Shown: positions 36,202 through 47,214, numbered from the stretch's first letter. The stretch is 64,000 bases of DNA from Caballeronia sp. SBC1 (GCF_011493005.1 NZ_CP049156.1:558001-622000), one strand, 5' to 3'. Numbers and translations are program-made. The notes: generated by a model from the sequence alone, not told the origin.

Positions 36202-37257
36202 ATGAATCAACCGAAATCCGCCCCAGACGCCCAAGGTTTGTCCTATCGCGACGCGGGCGTGGACATCGATGCCGGCGACGCGCTTGTCGACCGGATCAAG
36301 CCCTTTGCCAAGAAAACCATGCGCGACGGCGTGTTGGGGGGAATTGGCGGATTCGGCGCGCTGTTCGAAGTGCCTAAACGATACAAAGAGCCGGTGCTGG
36401 TATCCGGCACGGACGGCGTGGGCACGAAGCTGCGTCTGGCTTTTCAACTGAACAAGCATGACACGGTTGGCCAGGATCTGGTCGCCATGAGCGTCAACGA
36501 CATCCTGGTGCAGGGTGCCGAGCCGTTGTTTTTCCTCGATTATTTCGCTTGCGGCAAGCTGGACGTGGATACGGCGGCGACCGTGGTGCAGGGGATTGCG
36601 CAGGGTTGCGAGCTGGCCGGGTGTGCGTTGATCGGCGGTGAAACGGCTGAAATGCCGGGCATGTACCCGGACGGTGAGTACGATCTGGCCGGGTTTGCGG
36701 TGGGTGCGGTCGAGAAGAGCAAGATTATCGATGGCTCGACCATTCAGCCGGGCGACGTCGTGTTGGGCCTTGCTTCTTCCGGCATCCATTCGAACGGGTT
36801 TTCGCTGGTGCGCAAGATTATTGAGCGTGCGCAGCCTGATCTGAATGCCGATTTCGATGGCCGTTCGCTTGCCGATGCCTTGATGGCGCCTACGCATATT
36901 TACGTGAAGCCGTTGTTGTTGCTGATGTCGCAGATGGCTGTGAAGGGCATGGCGCATATCACCGGCGGCGGGCTGGTTGAGAATATTCCGCGGGTTCTGC
37001 GCGATGGCCTGACGGTTGAGCTGGATCACCGGGCGTGGCCGCTGCCGCCGTTGTTCTCGTGGCTGCAGAAGCATGGCGGTGTGGCGGATGCCGAAATGCA
37101 TCGGGTGTTCAACTGCGGAATCGGCATGGTCGTGGTGGTGGCCGCTGCCGACGCTGAAGCCGCGACGGGTCTTTTGTCGGCTGCCGGTGAGCAGGTTTGG
37201 TCGATCGGTGTGGTGCGGGAATCGCTTGCCGGTGAAGCTCAGACTGTAGTGGTGTAA
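36202..37257 (+). CDS. purM: Phosphoribosylformylglycinamidine cyclo-ligase
   Basis: A 351-residue AIR synthetase, the fifth step of purine synthesis. The family shows as [44 protein letters not shown], then [55 protein letters not shown] and [13 protein letters not shown], with [13 protein letters not shown] and a C-terminal [12 protein letters not shown]. The ATG at 36202 follows a weak ribosome site. The -10-like TAAAAT at 36165-36170 lies 30 nt upstream. It is divergent from hda, a common arrangement in this family, and converges on the SNF2 helicase. Confidence 0.98.
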   Translation: MNQPKSAPDAQGLSYRDAGVDIDAGDALVDRIKPFAKKTMRDGVLGGIGGFGALFEVPKRYKEPVLVSGTDGVGTKLRLAFQLNKHDTVGQDLVAMSVNDILVQGAEPLFFLDYFACGKLDVDTAATVVQGIAQGCELAGCALIGGETAEMPGMYPDGEYDLAGFAVGAVEKSKIIDGSTIQPGDVVLGLASSGIHSNGFSLVRKIIERAQPDLNADFDGRSLADALMAPTHIYVKPLLLLMSQMAVKGMAHITGGGLVENIPRVLRDGLTVELDHRAWPLPPLFSWLQKHGGVADAEMHRVFNCGIGMVVVVAAADAEAATGLLSAAGEQVWSIGVVRESLAGEAQTVVV

Positions 37258-37375
37258 GTTTTTGACCGCGCCGGCGGACCGAAAGGGGTCGCTGGCGCTG
37301 GGCGGAAGCGGTCAGGGGCAAAAGCCCAGTCCCCGCCGCCCGATGATCCCTCCCGATCCACCGGTGCGAACGAAC

Positions 37376-40300
37376 TCAAACCGCCGGCATTGGCGCCAGT
37401 AACGCCTCAATATCCTCGGCAGAAAACTTCGCTGCTCCGGCCGCGTCCTCACGCAAAATACTATCGGCGAGAGCGGCTTTGCGGCCCTGCATGGCCACAA
37501 TCCGTTCTTCAATACTCCCCGCCACAATCAGCTTGTAGACAAACACCGGCTTCAATTGCCCAATCCGGTGCGCCCGGTCCGTCGCCTGATTCTCCGCCGC
37601 CGGATTCCACCACGGATCGTAATGAATCACCGTGTCCGCAGCGGTCAGATTCAATCCCACGCCGCCCGCCTTCAGACTGATCAGGAACAACGGCACCTCG
37701 CCGTCCTGAAAACGCGTCACCGGCGTAATCCGGTCAGTCGTATCGCCCGTCAATGTGACGTAGGGAAGCCCGGCTTTATCGAGCGCGGCAGCAATGATTG
37801 CCAGCATCCCGGTGAACTGCGAAAACAGCAGCACCCGACGCCCTTCCTCAAGCAACTCCGGCAGCATGTCGAGTAGTAAATCGAGCTTCGCCGATTCCTC
37901 CACACGCCCTGCCCGCGCCAGCTTCACCAACGCCGGATCGCAGCAAACCTGCCGCAACTTGAGCAACGCCTCGAGCACGACAATATGGCTGCGCGCCAAA
38001 CCCTGGTCGGCCACCGCCATCCGCACTTTTTCCTGCATCGCGATCCGAACGGTCTCGTAAAGATCACGTTGCGCGCCCTCAAGCGCCACCGTGCGCACAA
38101 TGGTCGTTTTCTGCGGCAATTCCTTCGCGACCTCATCCTTTCTTCGACGCAGCATGAACGGCCGAATCCGGCGCACCAGCAAATCGCGCCGCACCGGATC
38201 GTCGTATTTTTCGATCGGTGTACGCCAACGCTTCGTGAAATCTTTCTGCGTCCCGAGGAAACCGGGCAGCAAGAAATCGAATTGCGCCCACAGCTCACCC
38301 AGGTGGTTTTCCAGCGGCGTGCCAGTCAGGCATAGCCGATGTCGCGCGCGCAAATCGCGGATACCCTTCGCGGCCTTGGTCGCGACGTTCTTCACTATTT
38401 GCGCTTCATCGAGGATCAGCAGGTGGTACTCGTGCAGCGACAACATTGCCTGATCGCGCCACAGCAGCGGGTAGGTGGTCAGCACGAGATCGTGCTCGCC
38501 AATCTGATCGAACCGTTCCTTGCGCTGTGGTCCATGCAGGTCCAGCACCCGCAGATCAGGCGCGAACTTTTTCGCTTCCTCACGCCAGTTGTGAACCAGC
38601 GTGGTCGGCAATACAACGAGCACCGGCCGGTCCAGCCGTCCGGACTCCTTCTCGACCAGGATATGCGCCAGCGTCTGCACGGTTTTGCCGAGACCCATGT
38701 CATCGGCGAGAACGCCGGACAAATTGCGCTCGCGCAAATACTGCATCCAGTTGAGCCCTTCGCGCTGATACACCCGAAGCTCGGCATGCAAGCCGCGCGG
38801 CACGGGCACTTCCCGCAAGCCTGGCCCTTCCTGCAAACGCTGAGCAAGCTCGCGAATGGAAAGGTCGCCGTGAAACTCCCAGCGGCCTGTGTCGCTGAGC
38901 GCTTCCAGCCGCCCGGCGTCCTGCTCGGAGACACGCAGCGGATGCGTGCCGATGGTATCGAAGAGATCGATCAGTACGCGCACCACCGGCTTGATCCGCG
39001 CCGCCCGCACCCGCAGCCGCTCGCCAAGATCGGTCTTCAGCTCAATGCCTTCTTCGTCGGGGATTGAATCGATAGCGCCTGCCAGCCAGCGCCGGTCACG
39101 CTGGAACAGATCGGCCAAAAGCGGTTCGAGCCGAACGCTCCGATCACCCACGGCAATGCCGAGTTCCAGGTCGAACCAGCCGTCGTTTCCCTGGCGTGCG
39201 GTGCCCTGAATATCGTCGATCTCAATAAAGTCGAAGCGAAATTCCGGCGACATGCTCACGCGCCAGCCGTCCTCACGCAACGCGGGCAGCGCGTCGTTGG
39301 TGAACACGGCCCATGCGTCGGGCACGGGCAAGCCGAGCACGCCGCTGGGAATGGGCTTGGGACCAAAACGTTGATTCGATGGAATCTGGCGGAAGCCAAG
39401 ATCGTAGAGCGAGGCCAGGTAACGCGCTTCCACGTCGTGACGGCGCCTGACCTGAACCATCTCGCCTGACGCGGCGCGCATGACCGTGGTGGCGCGCGTG
39501 GGGTCGATGCTGAAACCGTCGTAATCGAACGTCACGAGGGCAAAGTCGAGCACGTTCGCGGCGGTGCGCTCGTCGCGGGGACGCCAACTGCTGTTGACGG
39601 GCCGTGTATCGAGCGCGAGCGTTGGCACGGGCTCCGTATCGATAATGCGCACGTTCAGCGTTTCCGGCTCGGGCGGCGGGGGCAGGTCGGAATCGACTTC
39701 ACGCAGCATGGCGCTGACCAGCGGCGCTTCGGCGAGCGAGATGGGCGGCATCGACAAATAATCGGCCAGTTGCCGCGCGGGTTGCGGCATATCGACAATG
39801 CCCGCTTCACGCGTTTGCGCGTCGGCGAACCACAGCGGTTCGGTGGGAATGACCAACGTGGCGGGCGGCTCGGTTTGCAGCACGGGGTGCACGCGATCAT
39901 CCGCGTCCGGCGTCCATTCGATTCGTCCTGGCCGTTGCTCACCTTCGCGCAGCGGCCGGCGCGGCTCCGAGGCATCGTGGTCGGCCGGCATGGCGCTGAA
40001 CAACCGTCCTGTCGCCAGCATGCGCTTCACCAGATCCGCACCATCTTCGCCGTGTAGCCCGAAACCGCCGAAATCGTTGCGAGTACGCCCAATGACGAGC
40101 CCCCGCACAATGGTCATGTCTTCATCGCTGACGAACTTCGGCTGCTTGACAAGCGCCGCGTCCAGATTGGTCCAGGGCCGGTCGAGGGTCTGGAACGAAC
40201 CGTCCGGACTGAGCCGCACTTTATGCAGTGCGACTTCCGGGGTGCGCATGATGCGTGACGCTCCCAGCACATAAACGAGCGCAAGCGCACCGCTCGTCTC

Positions 40301-40681
40301 GCCGGGCTTTTTCGCGGAGTTGCTGCGAGTGGAGGCGAACCTCGAGCGGAATCCTTCAAGCCAGCCCGCCACTTCCGGGCGCACGGTTTCGGACTCGCGC
40401 GGCCTGTCCGCGGCGCTCGCGAGCAATACGGCGGCGGCGTGCTTGCAGCCGAATCCGACCGGGCACGAACAATGGCCTTGCGCGGAAAGCTTGCCGTGCT
40501 GCTCGCCAAACATCACCTCCACGGTATACGGCTGGCGTTGCGTTCCTTGAACGTTGGCGCGCAGCACGTCTTCGTCCCAGTGCAGACGCGTCACCTCGTC
40601 TACATAGCCGCGCGCCTTGGCAACGGTATGCGAGCCGAGCCATTTGATGATTTGAGCCGTGTCGTACACAAACGCCGGCAT
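37376..40681 (-). CDS. SWIM-zinc-finger SNF2 family helicase
   Basis: A 1101-residue Swi2/Snf2-type ATPase. The N-terminus has a SWIM zinc finger, CSC-x5-CKH (C71, C73, C79, H81), in HCSCPVGFGCKHAAAVLLA. The middle is poorly conserved to me. The ATPase begins near residue 625: GVLADDMGLGKTVQTLAHIL (Walker A about 661), LLILDEAQIVKNVATK (DEAQ box about 756), LTGTPLENHLGELWAQFDFL. The helicase C domain has LLFSQFTGMLAII, SLKAGGVGLNLTAADTVIHYDPWWNPAAENQATDRAHRIGQLKPV. Such proteins remodel DNA-protein complexes. The frame opens with a TTG two codons earlier; the ATG at 40681 is preferred. It is the last minus-strand gene after thiL-pgpA-pncC. Confidence 0.92.
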   Translation of the reverse strand: MPAFVYDTAQIIKWLGSHTVAKARGYVDEVTRLHWDEDVLRANVQGTQRQPYTVEVMFGEQHGKLSAQGHCSCPVGFGCKHAAAVLLASAADRPRESETVRPEVAGWLEGFRSRFASTRSNSAKKPGETSGALALVYVLGASRIMRTPEVALHKVRLSPDGSFQTLDRPWTNLDAALVKQPKFVSDEDMTIVRGLVIGRTRNDFGGFGLHGEDGADLVKRMLATGRLFSAMPADHDASEPRRPLREGEQRPGRIEWTPDADDRVHPVLQTEPPATLVIPTEPLWFADAQTREAGIVDMPQPARQLADYLSMPPISLAEAPLVSAMLREVDSDLPPPPEPETLNVRIIDTEPVPTLALDTRPVNSSWRPRDERTAANVLDFALVTFDYDGFSIDPTRATTVMRAASGEMVQVRRRHDVEARYLASLYDLGFRQIPSNQRFGPKPIPSGVLGLPVPDAWAVFTNDALPALREDGWRVSMSPEFRFDFIEIDDIQGTARQGNDGWFDLELGIAVGDRSVRLEPLLADLFQRDRRWLAGAIDSIPDEEGIELKTDLGERLRVRAARIKPVVRVLIDLFDTIGTHPLRVSEQDAGRLEALSDTGRWEFHGDLSIRELAQRLQEGPGLREVPVPRGLHAELRVYQREGLNWMQYLRERNLSGVLADDMGLGKTVQTLAHILVEKESGRLDRPVLVVLPTTLVHNWREEAKKFAPDLRVLDLHGPQRKERFDQIGEHDLVLTTYPLLWRDQAMLSLHEYHLLILDEAQIVKNVATKAAKGIRDLRARHRLCLTGTPLENHLGELWAQFDFLLPGFLGTQKDFTKRWRTPIEKYDDPVRRDLLVRRIRPFMLRRRKDEVAKELPQKTTIVRTVALEGAQRDLYETVRIAMQEKVRMAVADQGLARSHIVVLEALLKLRQVCCDPALVKLARAGRVEESAKLDLLLDMLPELLEEGRRVLLFSQFTGMLAIIAAALDKAGLPYVTLTGDTTDRITPVTRFQDGEVPLFLISLKAGGVGLNLTAADTVIHYDPWWNPAAENQATDRAHRIGQLKPVFVYKLIVAGSIEERIVAMQGRKAALADSILREDAAGAAKFSAEDIEALLAPMPAV

Positions 40682-40753
40682 CAGCAAACCCGTCCGTGCA
40701 TGGCCGTTCCTGTCTCAGCCCGTATTGCCGCCATCCTTTCGATCACCGTCTAC

Positions 40754-41254
40754 TCACCGTTCCCTTCGTTCCAATAGTTCCAGCAAGCCGCGCAGCGCGT
40801 ACGCTGCCGCTTGCGTGCGAATCTGCGCGCGGTCGCCCTTGAATTGCTGCGTCTCCACGGTCGTGTGCAAGCGGTTGCTCCACGCAAAAGACACCATGCC
40901 GACAGGCTTCGTTTCCGTGCCGCCGCCCGGTCCGGCCACGCCGGTAATCGACAACGATACCTGCGCCCGGCTATTCCTCAGCGCGCCTTCTGCCATGGCT
41001 TTGGCGACCGGTTCGCTGACCGCGCCGTGGCGCTCGATCATGTCGGCTGGCACGCCGATCATCTCGGTTTTCGCCAGGTTCGAATAGGTGACAAAACCGC
41101 GCTCGAACCATGCGCTGCTGCCGGAAATATCGGTCATGGCTGCGGCGACCAAGCCGCCGGTGCACGACTCGGCGGTCGCGAGCATCAGCCGCTCGTCGCG
41201 CAGTTTGTTGCCGGCACGGATGGCGAGCTGGTGGACGACGTTATCGGTAGCCAT
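40754..41254 (-). CDS. pncC: Nicotinamide-nucleotide amidohydrolase (CinA C-terminal family)
   Basis: A 166-residue stand-alone CinA C-terminal domain, the NMN deamidase PncC that recycles nicotinamide mononucleotide. Family motifs are LMLATAESCTGGLVAAAMTDISGSSAWFERGFVTYSNLAKTEMIGV, HGAVSEPVAKAMAEGAL, and VSLSITGVAGPGGGTETKPVGMVSFAW. The length is normal, and the start at 41254 (MATDNVVHQLAIRAG) is the first ATG. It lies 54 nt downstream of pgpA and upstream of the SNF2 helicase. Confidence 0.95.
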   Translation of the reverse strand: MATDNVVHQLAIRAGNKLRDERLMLATAESCTGGLVAAAMTDISGSSAWFERGFVTYSNLAKTEMIGVPADMIERHGAVSEPVAKAMAEGALRNSRAQVSLSITGVAGPGGGTETKPVGMVSFAWSNRLHTTVETQQFKGDRAQIRTQAAAYALRGLLELLERRER

Positions 41255-41308
41255 GGCAAAGCCTCGAGTGGGGGCGGTCGGAAACGTGAGATGCGAGCAA
41301 GACGGAAA

Positions 41309-41845
41309 TCAAATGGTCATGCGCCACAACGCAATCACGAGCAGCGTGAAGAACGCAGCGGCAATGTCGTCGAACATGATGCCGAAACCACCTTTCAACC
41401 GGCGGTCGAAATAACTGATGGGCGGCGGTTTCACCATGTCGAAGAAACGGAACACGATGAACGCCCACAATTGCCCGGTGAACGTGGCCGGCGTGACGAA
41501 CAGCAACACCAGCCAGAACGCGATGATCTCGTCCCACACCACCGGCGACGGATCGGCAATGCCCATTTTTTTTGCCGTGAAACCGCAGAACCAGCAGCCG
41601 GCCACGAACCCCACGGCGATCAGCGCTGCCCATTCGGCGACTGTCAGGTGCGGGTTGAACACCACGAACGATACCCACGCGAACAAAGTGCCGACCGTGC
41701 CGGGCGCGATCGGCGACAAGCCGCTGCCGAAGCCGAGCGACAGGATATGCAGCGGATGCGACAGCATGAATCGCACGCTCGTCCGGCGTGGAGGCTTCGG
41801 GGGTGGCGTCTCGTCGATTGTGTCGATGATTGGATCAGTCTGCAT
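41309..41845 (-). CDS. pgpA: Phosphatidylglycerophosphatase A
   Basis: A 178-residue membrane enzyme that dephosphorylates phosphatidylglycerophosphate to phosphatidylglycerol. The N-terminus is a Pro-rich cytoplasmic stretch; LSHPLHILSLGFGSGLSPIAPGTVGTLFAW is the PgpA signature, with FWLVLLFVTP, FIVFRFFDMVKPPPISYFDRRLKGGFGIMFDDIAAAFFTLLVIALW further on. Three or four hydrophobic segments are visible. It overlaps the end of thiL by 11 nt, so the two are translationally coupled. Order thiL-pgpA-pncC is classical in proteobacteria. Confidence 0.95.
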   Translation of the reverse strand: MQTDPIIDTIDETPPPKPPRRTSVRFMLSHPLHILSLGFGSGLSPIAPGTVGTLFAWVSFVVFNPHLTVAEWAALIAVGFVAGCWFCGFTAKKMGIADPSPVVWDEIIAFWLVLLFVTPATFTGQLWAFIVFRFFDMVKPPPISYFDRRLKGGFGIMFDDIAAAFFTLLVIALWRMTI

Positions 41846-42890
41846 GAAAATGGTCGAAGCCCGTGTCTGGAAAATAAACCGGACCAGTGTTGTCGCGCCA
41901 GTCGATAGCCGGCAGGTCGTGATGCTCGCCCGTCGGGGCCGCGCTGGACGTGCCGGAAGCCGCTTGTTCCTCGGCGGCCGGACCCTCGATTGTACCGATA
42001 CGCGTCAACAAAATTTTCTGCGCCGTTCCTATCTGCTCGATTTCAGCCCGCGCGGCGACGGGCGCGGTGAAGCAGAGTTCGTAGTCGTCGCCGCCCGCCA
42101 GGATGCAATGCACTTGCGCGGTTTCGGTCAGCGTGGCGAGCGTGCCGGAGCGCGGTATCTGATCGATATTCACTGTCGCGCGCATCTTCGAGCGCTCCAG
42201 GATGTGCAGCAAGTCGCCGGCGAGACCGTCGGAGATATCGAGCGCGGCGTGCGCGATTCCCCGCAATGCGATGCCGAGCGCCACGCGCGGTTCCGGTTGT
42301 TCGAGTGCCTTGATTGCGATGGCTTCGTCGGCAGGATCTTTCATCGACCATTCGTTGCGGCGCAGGCCGAGCCCGGCACGCGCACCCCCCAGGACGCCGG
42401 ACACCCAAATGTCGTCGCCTGGGCACGCAGCGTCGCGCCGCAGCGCCTGCGCAGCCGGGACATCGCCGAACACGGTAATGCTGATGCACACGTGCGGGCC
42501 GCTGGTTGTATCGCCGCCAATCAGCTCGCAGCCGTACTGGTTCGCCATCTGGAACAGACCGCTGCTGAACGCTTCGAGCCAGCTTTCATCGGCTTTCGGC
42601 ATCGACAACGCCAGGGTGAACGCACGCGGCTTCGCGCCCATGGCTGCGAGGTCCGAGAGGTTCACTGCCAGCGCCTTGTAACCGAGCGCCCACGGGGAGA
42701 CATCCGGGAAAAAATGGCGGCCTGAGACCAACATGTCCGTGGAGATTGCCAGATGCTGACCGCGCTTCGGTGCGAGCAGCGCACAGTCGTCACCAATGCC
42801 GAGCGTTGCCTTCGGCTCGTCGTCCGTTGCCGGAAATGCGGCGGCGGGCTGGGAGAAATATCGTTCGATCAGGGAAAACTCTGAGAGCAT
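41835..42890 (-). CDS. thiL: Thiamine-monophosphate kinase
   Basis: A 351-residue ThiL, which phosphorylates thiamine monophosphate to the diphosphate. The N-terminal metal-binding loop is ATLGIGDDCALLAPKRGQHLAISTDMLVSGRHF, followed by LGYKALAVNLSDLAAMGAKP, GCELIGGDTTSGPH and ALDISDGLAGDLLHIL, and AGGDDYELCF in the C-terminal half. It is about 20 residues longer than E. coli ThiL, with an acidic Ser/Ala-rich insert near residue 310. The start at 42890 gives MLSEFSLIERYF. It is divergent from maeB. No TPP riboswitch is visible upstream. Confidence 0.96.
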   Translation of the reverse strand: MLSEFSLIERYFSQPAAAFPATDDEPKATLGIGDDCALLAPKRGQHLAISTDMLVSGRHFFPDVSPWALGYKALAVNLSDLAAMGAKPRAFTLALSMPKADESWLEAFSSGLFQMANQYGCELIGGDTTSGPHVCISITVFGDVPAAQALRRDAACPGDDIWVSGVLGGARAGLGLRRNEWSMKDPADEAIAIKALEQPEPRVALGIALRGIAHAALDISDGLAGDLLHILERSKMRATVNIDQIPRSGTLATLTETAQVHCILAGGDDYELCFTAPVAARAEIEQIGTAQKILLTRIGTIEGPAAEEQAASGTSSAAPTGEHHDLPAIDWRDNTGPVYFPDTGFDHFHAD

Positions 42891-43135
42891 CGGCGATCCG
42901 GCAATGTCGAGGGAGAGTTAAGGACGATGCGCGCCTGTTGACGCGCGTTTCATCTCAATAAGGGAATTTTGCGGCGTGAACCGGCTGCCGGCGTGCGGCT
43001 CATGCTGCTTTTCCAGGTCTTGTCCAAATGGGCTATGTACCGCGTCTGGCCGGTATTGCCGGTCGGGACGGCCTTTGATTGGCGCTACAATGCATTCGAA
43101 CTTCTATTCTAATCTTGCCTTTAGACCGACGCCTC

Positions 43136-45442
<2,307 letters not shown>

Positions 45443-45560
45443 GGGTTTTTGAAGCCTGGGTTCAAAGCCCGGGTTCGAAACTCGCGGCGCTAAATTCGTG
45501 GGACCTGACCCGCGCGGGGCTGGCGGGTTCGAGCAGAACTCCGGGAAGAGGGATTGCAGA

Positions 45561-45600
45561 AAAGAGGGATTGCGACTTCTCGTCGCAATCCCTCTTTTTA
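45561..45600 (+). terminator. Strong rho-independent terminator of maeB
   Basis: AAAGAGGGATTGCGAC (45561-45576) pairs perfectly over 16 bp with GTCGCAATCCCTCTTT (45582-45597) around a 5-nt loop, then T residues. The unit AGAGGGATTGC is also present just before it as a direct repeat (45547-45557). It lies about 120 nt after maeB. Confidence 0.88.
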
Positions 45601-45685
45601 CTTCTGCGATCTTTGCCCGGCATGGACGGAGTGCCTGCTCGACTTAGTGACCTGAACCTTGCGGCTTACTGTGTTTCCCTGGACG

Positions 45686-45716
45686 AAAAAAAAGCGTGCC
45701 GGATGATCCGGCACGC
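45686..45716 (-). terminator. Minus-strand rho-independent terminator of an unannotated transcript
   Basis: On the minus strand GCGTGCCGGA (45716-45707) pairs with TCCGGCACGC (45703-45694) over ten perfect bases with a 3-nt loop, followed by eight T residues (45693-45686). No annotated minus-strand gene lies to the right before the plus-strand RNase gene. Confidence 0.85.
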
Positions 45717-45880
45717 CACGAGGCATGCAAGGGGATTTGCTTTGTCCTCCAAACAGCAATGGTGCCGACTTTGCGCCGTGGGAGCTTCGCGAGAGAGGCG
45801 ACGCTGGTTCCACTCCCCAAACCATGCATGAAGCCATTATTCATCTATGTGGGATAAAAATATCTCAGACTGATCTTAAA
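45717..45880 (-). ncRNA. Candidate small RNA ending at the 45686-45716 terminator
   Basis: The strong minus-strand terminator implies a transcript coming from the right, but the 330 nt between it and the RNase start holds no protein gene I can defend. An AT-rich segment around 45845-45900 could carry the promoter. The right boundary of this entry is a guess. I do not recognise a known small-RNA family. Confidence 0.3.
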
Positions 45881-46073
45881 TATGATCGAGGCCTATTTTT
45901 TTGACCATCAACGAAAAAGTGCTGGCGAACCGCATGTAACGGTCAAATGCGAGGCAAAAATCGCCTGAAAAATGGGCATCTTCCGAACCAACATTGATTC
46001 CCGGTGTCATTAGCGATACCCTTACGTCTTTCATGGTCGTCATATTTCTGGGTTCAAAGCGGGGACAGGTTTC

Positions 46074-46592
46074 GTGAAGCGCGCATGGTTTTGTGGATTC
46101 ATCGTGGCGCTTTCTTTGGTGGTAAGCGGCTGCGGGAAGAGCGGGCCGGATTCCCACAGCCCGGCCGCGAATACCTCAGCAGGAGCGTCGCAGGCGGAAT
46201 CGCCGCACGTGTTGCAAGACAAGGACAAGCTGAAAAGCGATCCGCGCGCAGAGAGCTGGCGCGATACCGCATCAACGGGTTCGGAACCGTCGCAGACTAC
46301 CGTCGACGCCGCGCAATTGCCGAAACAGGCCATTGTGACGCTGCGGCGGATTGAGGCTGGCGGGCCGTTTCCGTATGAGAAAGACGGCATCGTGTTTGGC
46401 AATCGCGAGCGTATGCTGCCGCCGCACCCGCGCGGCTTTTACCACGAATACACCGTTCCTACGCCGCGCGCCCGCGATCGCGGCGCACGTCGGATTGTAT
46501 GTGGCGGGCCCCGTCGGCAGATCGACAACTGCTTCTATACCGACGACCATTACGTGAGTTTTAAACGCATTGCGGGATTAACTTCGGGATGA
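46074..46592 (+). CDS. Lipoprotein ribonuclease, RNase Sa/T1-N1 family
   Basis: A 172-residue protein with a lipoprotein signal peptide (MKRAWFCGFIVALSLVVSGC, lipidated C20), a disordered stretch to about 85, and a guanyl-specific microbial ribonuclease domain. The domain aligns with RNase Sa: GGPFPYEKDGIVFGNRERMLP, then FYHEYTVPTPRARDRGARRIVCG and FYTDDHYVSFKRI. Catalytic residues correspond as E125 (Sa E54), R136 (R65), R140 (R69) and H159 (H85), and the base-binding Glu is E112. The start is GTG at 46074 with GGGGACAGG upstream. The barstar-like inhibitor gene starts inside its stop codon (ATGA, 46589-46592), so this is a secreted or envelope-anchored nuclease with its immunity partner. 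Its target and export are not shown. Confidence 0.85.
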   Translation: MKRAWFCGFIVALSLVVSGCGKSGPDSHSPAANTSAGASQAESPHVLQDKDKLKSDPRAESWRDTASTGSEPSQTTVDAAQLPKQAIVTLRRIEAGGPFPYEKDGIVFGNRERMLPPHPRGFYHEYTVPTPRARDRGARRIVCGGPRRQIDNCFYTDDHYVSFKRIAGLTSG

Positions 46593-47155
46593 ACGGCATG
46601 AGCGACAACATCTACGCGCACGACAACGGTGTCGCGGGTGATCTTTTCGCCGGCGATGGCAACATGTTCCAGCGAGTTTTGCGACTCCGCACGACAGACG
46701 AAAATCGACCCGACGACGAACAGAGCGCGGCGCTGTCATCATTGAACGAGGGGTCTATGAGTCTTTTCAAGACGGTACGATCGAATATCGTGCAGTCGAT
46801 CCGCGCTTTCAGGGTCCAGGATCTCGCCGACGAAGCGAGCAAGCTGGGCCAGCATTTTCTTTACGCGTATTGCGGCCAGGCCCAGAGCAAGCAGGAAGTG
46901 CTCGAAACCATCGCCACGTCGTTTCTGTTTCCGAAGCACTTCGGGAAGAACTACGACGCGCTGTACGACAGTCTGACCGACCTCGTACACAAAGCCGGTT
47001 CGCAGCCGGGGTTCGTGATCGTGCTGGAAGCGTTGCCCGTCGCTCAGAAATTTGACAAGGAAGGGCGCGAGACCCTGCTCGACGTGTTTCGCGAAGCAGC
47101 GGAATTCTGGGCGGAACGGCGTGTGGCGTTCAGGGTGTTTTACTCGTTCGCCTGA
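46589..47155 (+). CDS. Barstar-family RNase inhibitor with a long N-terminal extension
   Basis: A 188-residue protein whose last 100 residues match barstar: HFLYAYCGQAQSKQEVLETIATSFLFPKHFGKNYDALYDSLTDLV. The barnase-binding aspartates of barstar (D35 and D39) correspond to D123 and D127 in NYDALYD. Classical barstar is about 90 residues, so roughly 90 N-terminal residues are extra; an internal ATG at 46757 (MSLFKTV) could give a shorter form. The first ATG overlaps the RNase stop by 4 nt, implying coupled translation. It has no signal peptide, so it should stay in the cytoplasm and protect against uncleaved or misrouted RNase. Three 17-bp repeats and two terminators follow. Confidence 0.88.
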   Translation: MNGMSDNIYAHDNGVAGDLFAGDGNMFQRVLRLRTTDENRPDDEQSAALSSLNEGSMSLFKTVRSNIVQSIRAFRVQDLADEASKLGQHFLYAYCGQAQSKQEVLETIATSFLFPKHFGKNYDALYDSLTDLVHKAGSQPGFVIVLEALPVAQKFDKEGRETLLDVFREAAEFWAERRVAFRVFYSFA

Positions 47156-47204
47156 ACCGTTTGCCTGCCTGAGCCGTTCGCCTGCGTGAGCTGTTCGCCT
47201 GAAC
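47154..47204 (+). repeat. Three tandem 17-bp repeats after barstar
   Basis: Units GAACCGTTTGCCTGCCT, GAGCCGTTCGCCTGCGT and GAGCTGTTCGCCTGAAC run without gaps from the base after the first T of the barstar stop codon. A partial copy (CTCGTTCGCCT) forms the last codons of barstar. The repeats therefore probably arose by duplication of the gene's 3' end. Confidence 0.8.
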
Positions 47205-47214
47205 GTAAGCGGTA

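Larger units (their letters stand above)
45443..46073. other. Intergenic region between maeB and the RNase gene
   Basis: This 631-nt stretch contains the maeB terminator (45561-45600), a second, minus-strand terminator (45686-45716) and a transcript-like segment to its right. A 14-nt imperfect direct repeat (45453-45466 and 45467-45480) contains GGTTCGAAA. There are no convincing protein genes: ORFs that cross it on the minus strand run through the terminator stems. Confidence 0.5.

Noticed and set aside
45453..45490. tRNA T-arm-like GGTTCGAAAC after maeB
   Set aside because: No acceptor stem, D-arm or anticodon arm can be built around it; it is part of a 14-nt imperfect direct repeat.
45598..45844. 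Short minus-strand ORFs of 66 and 79 codons after maeB
   Set aside because: They run through a terminator stem and show no family resemblance or ribosome site.
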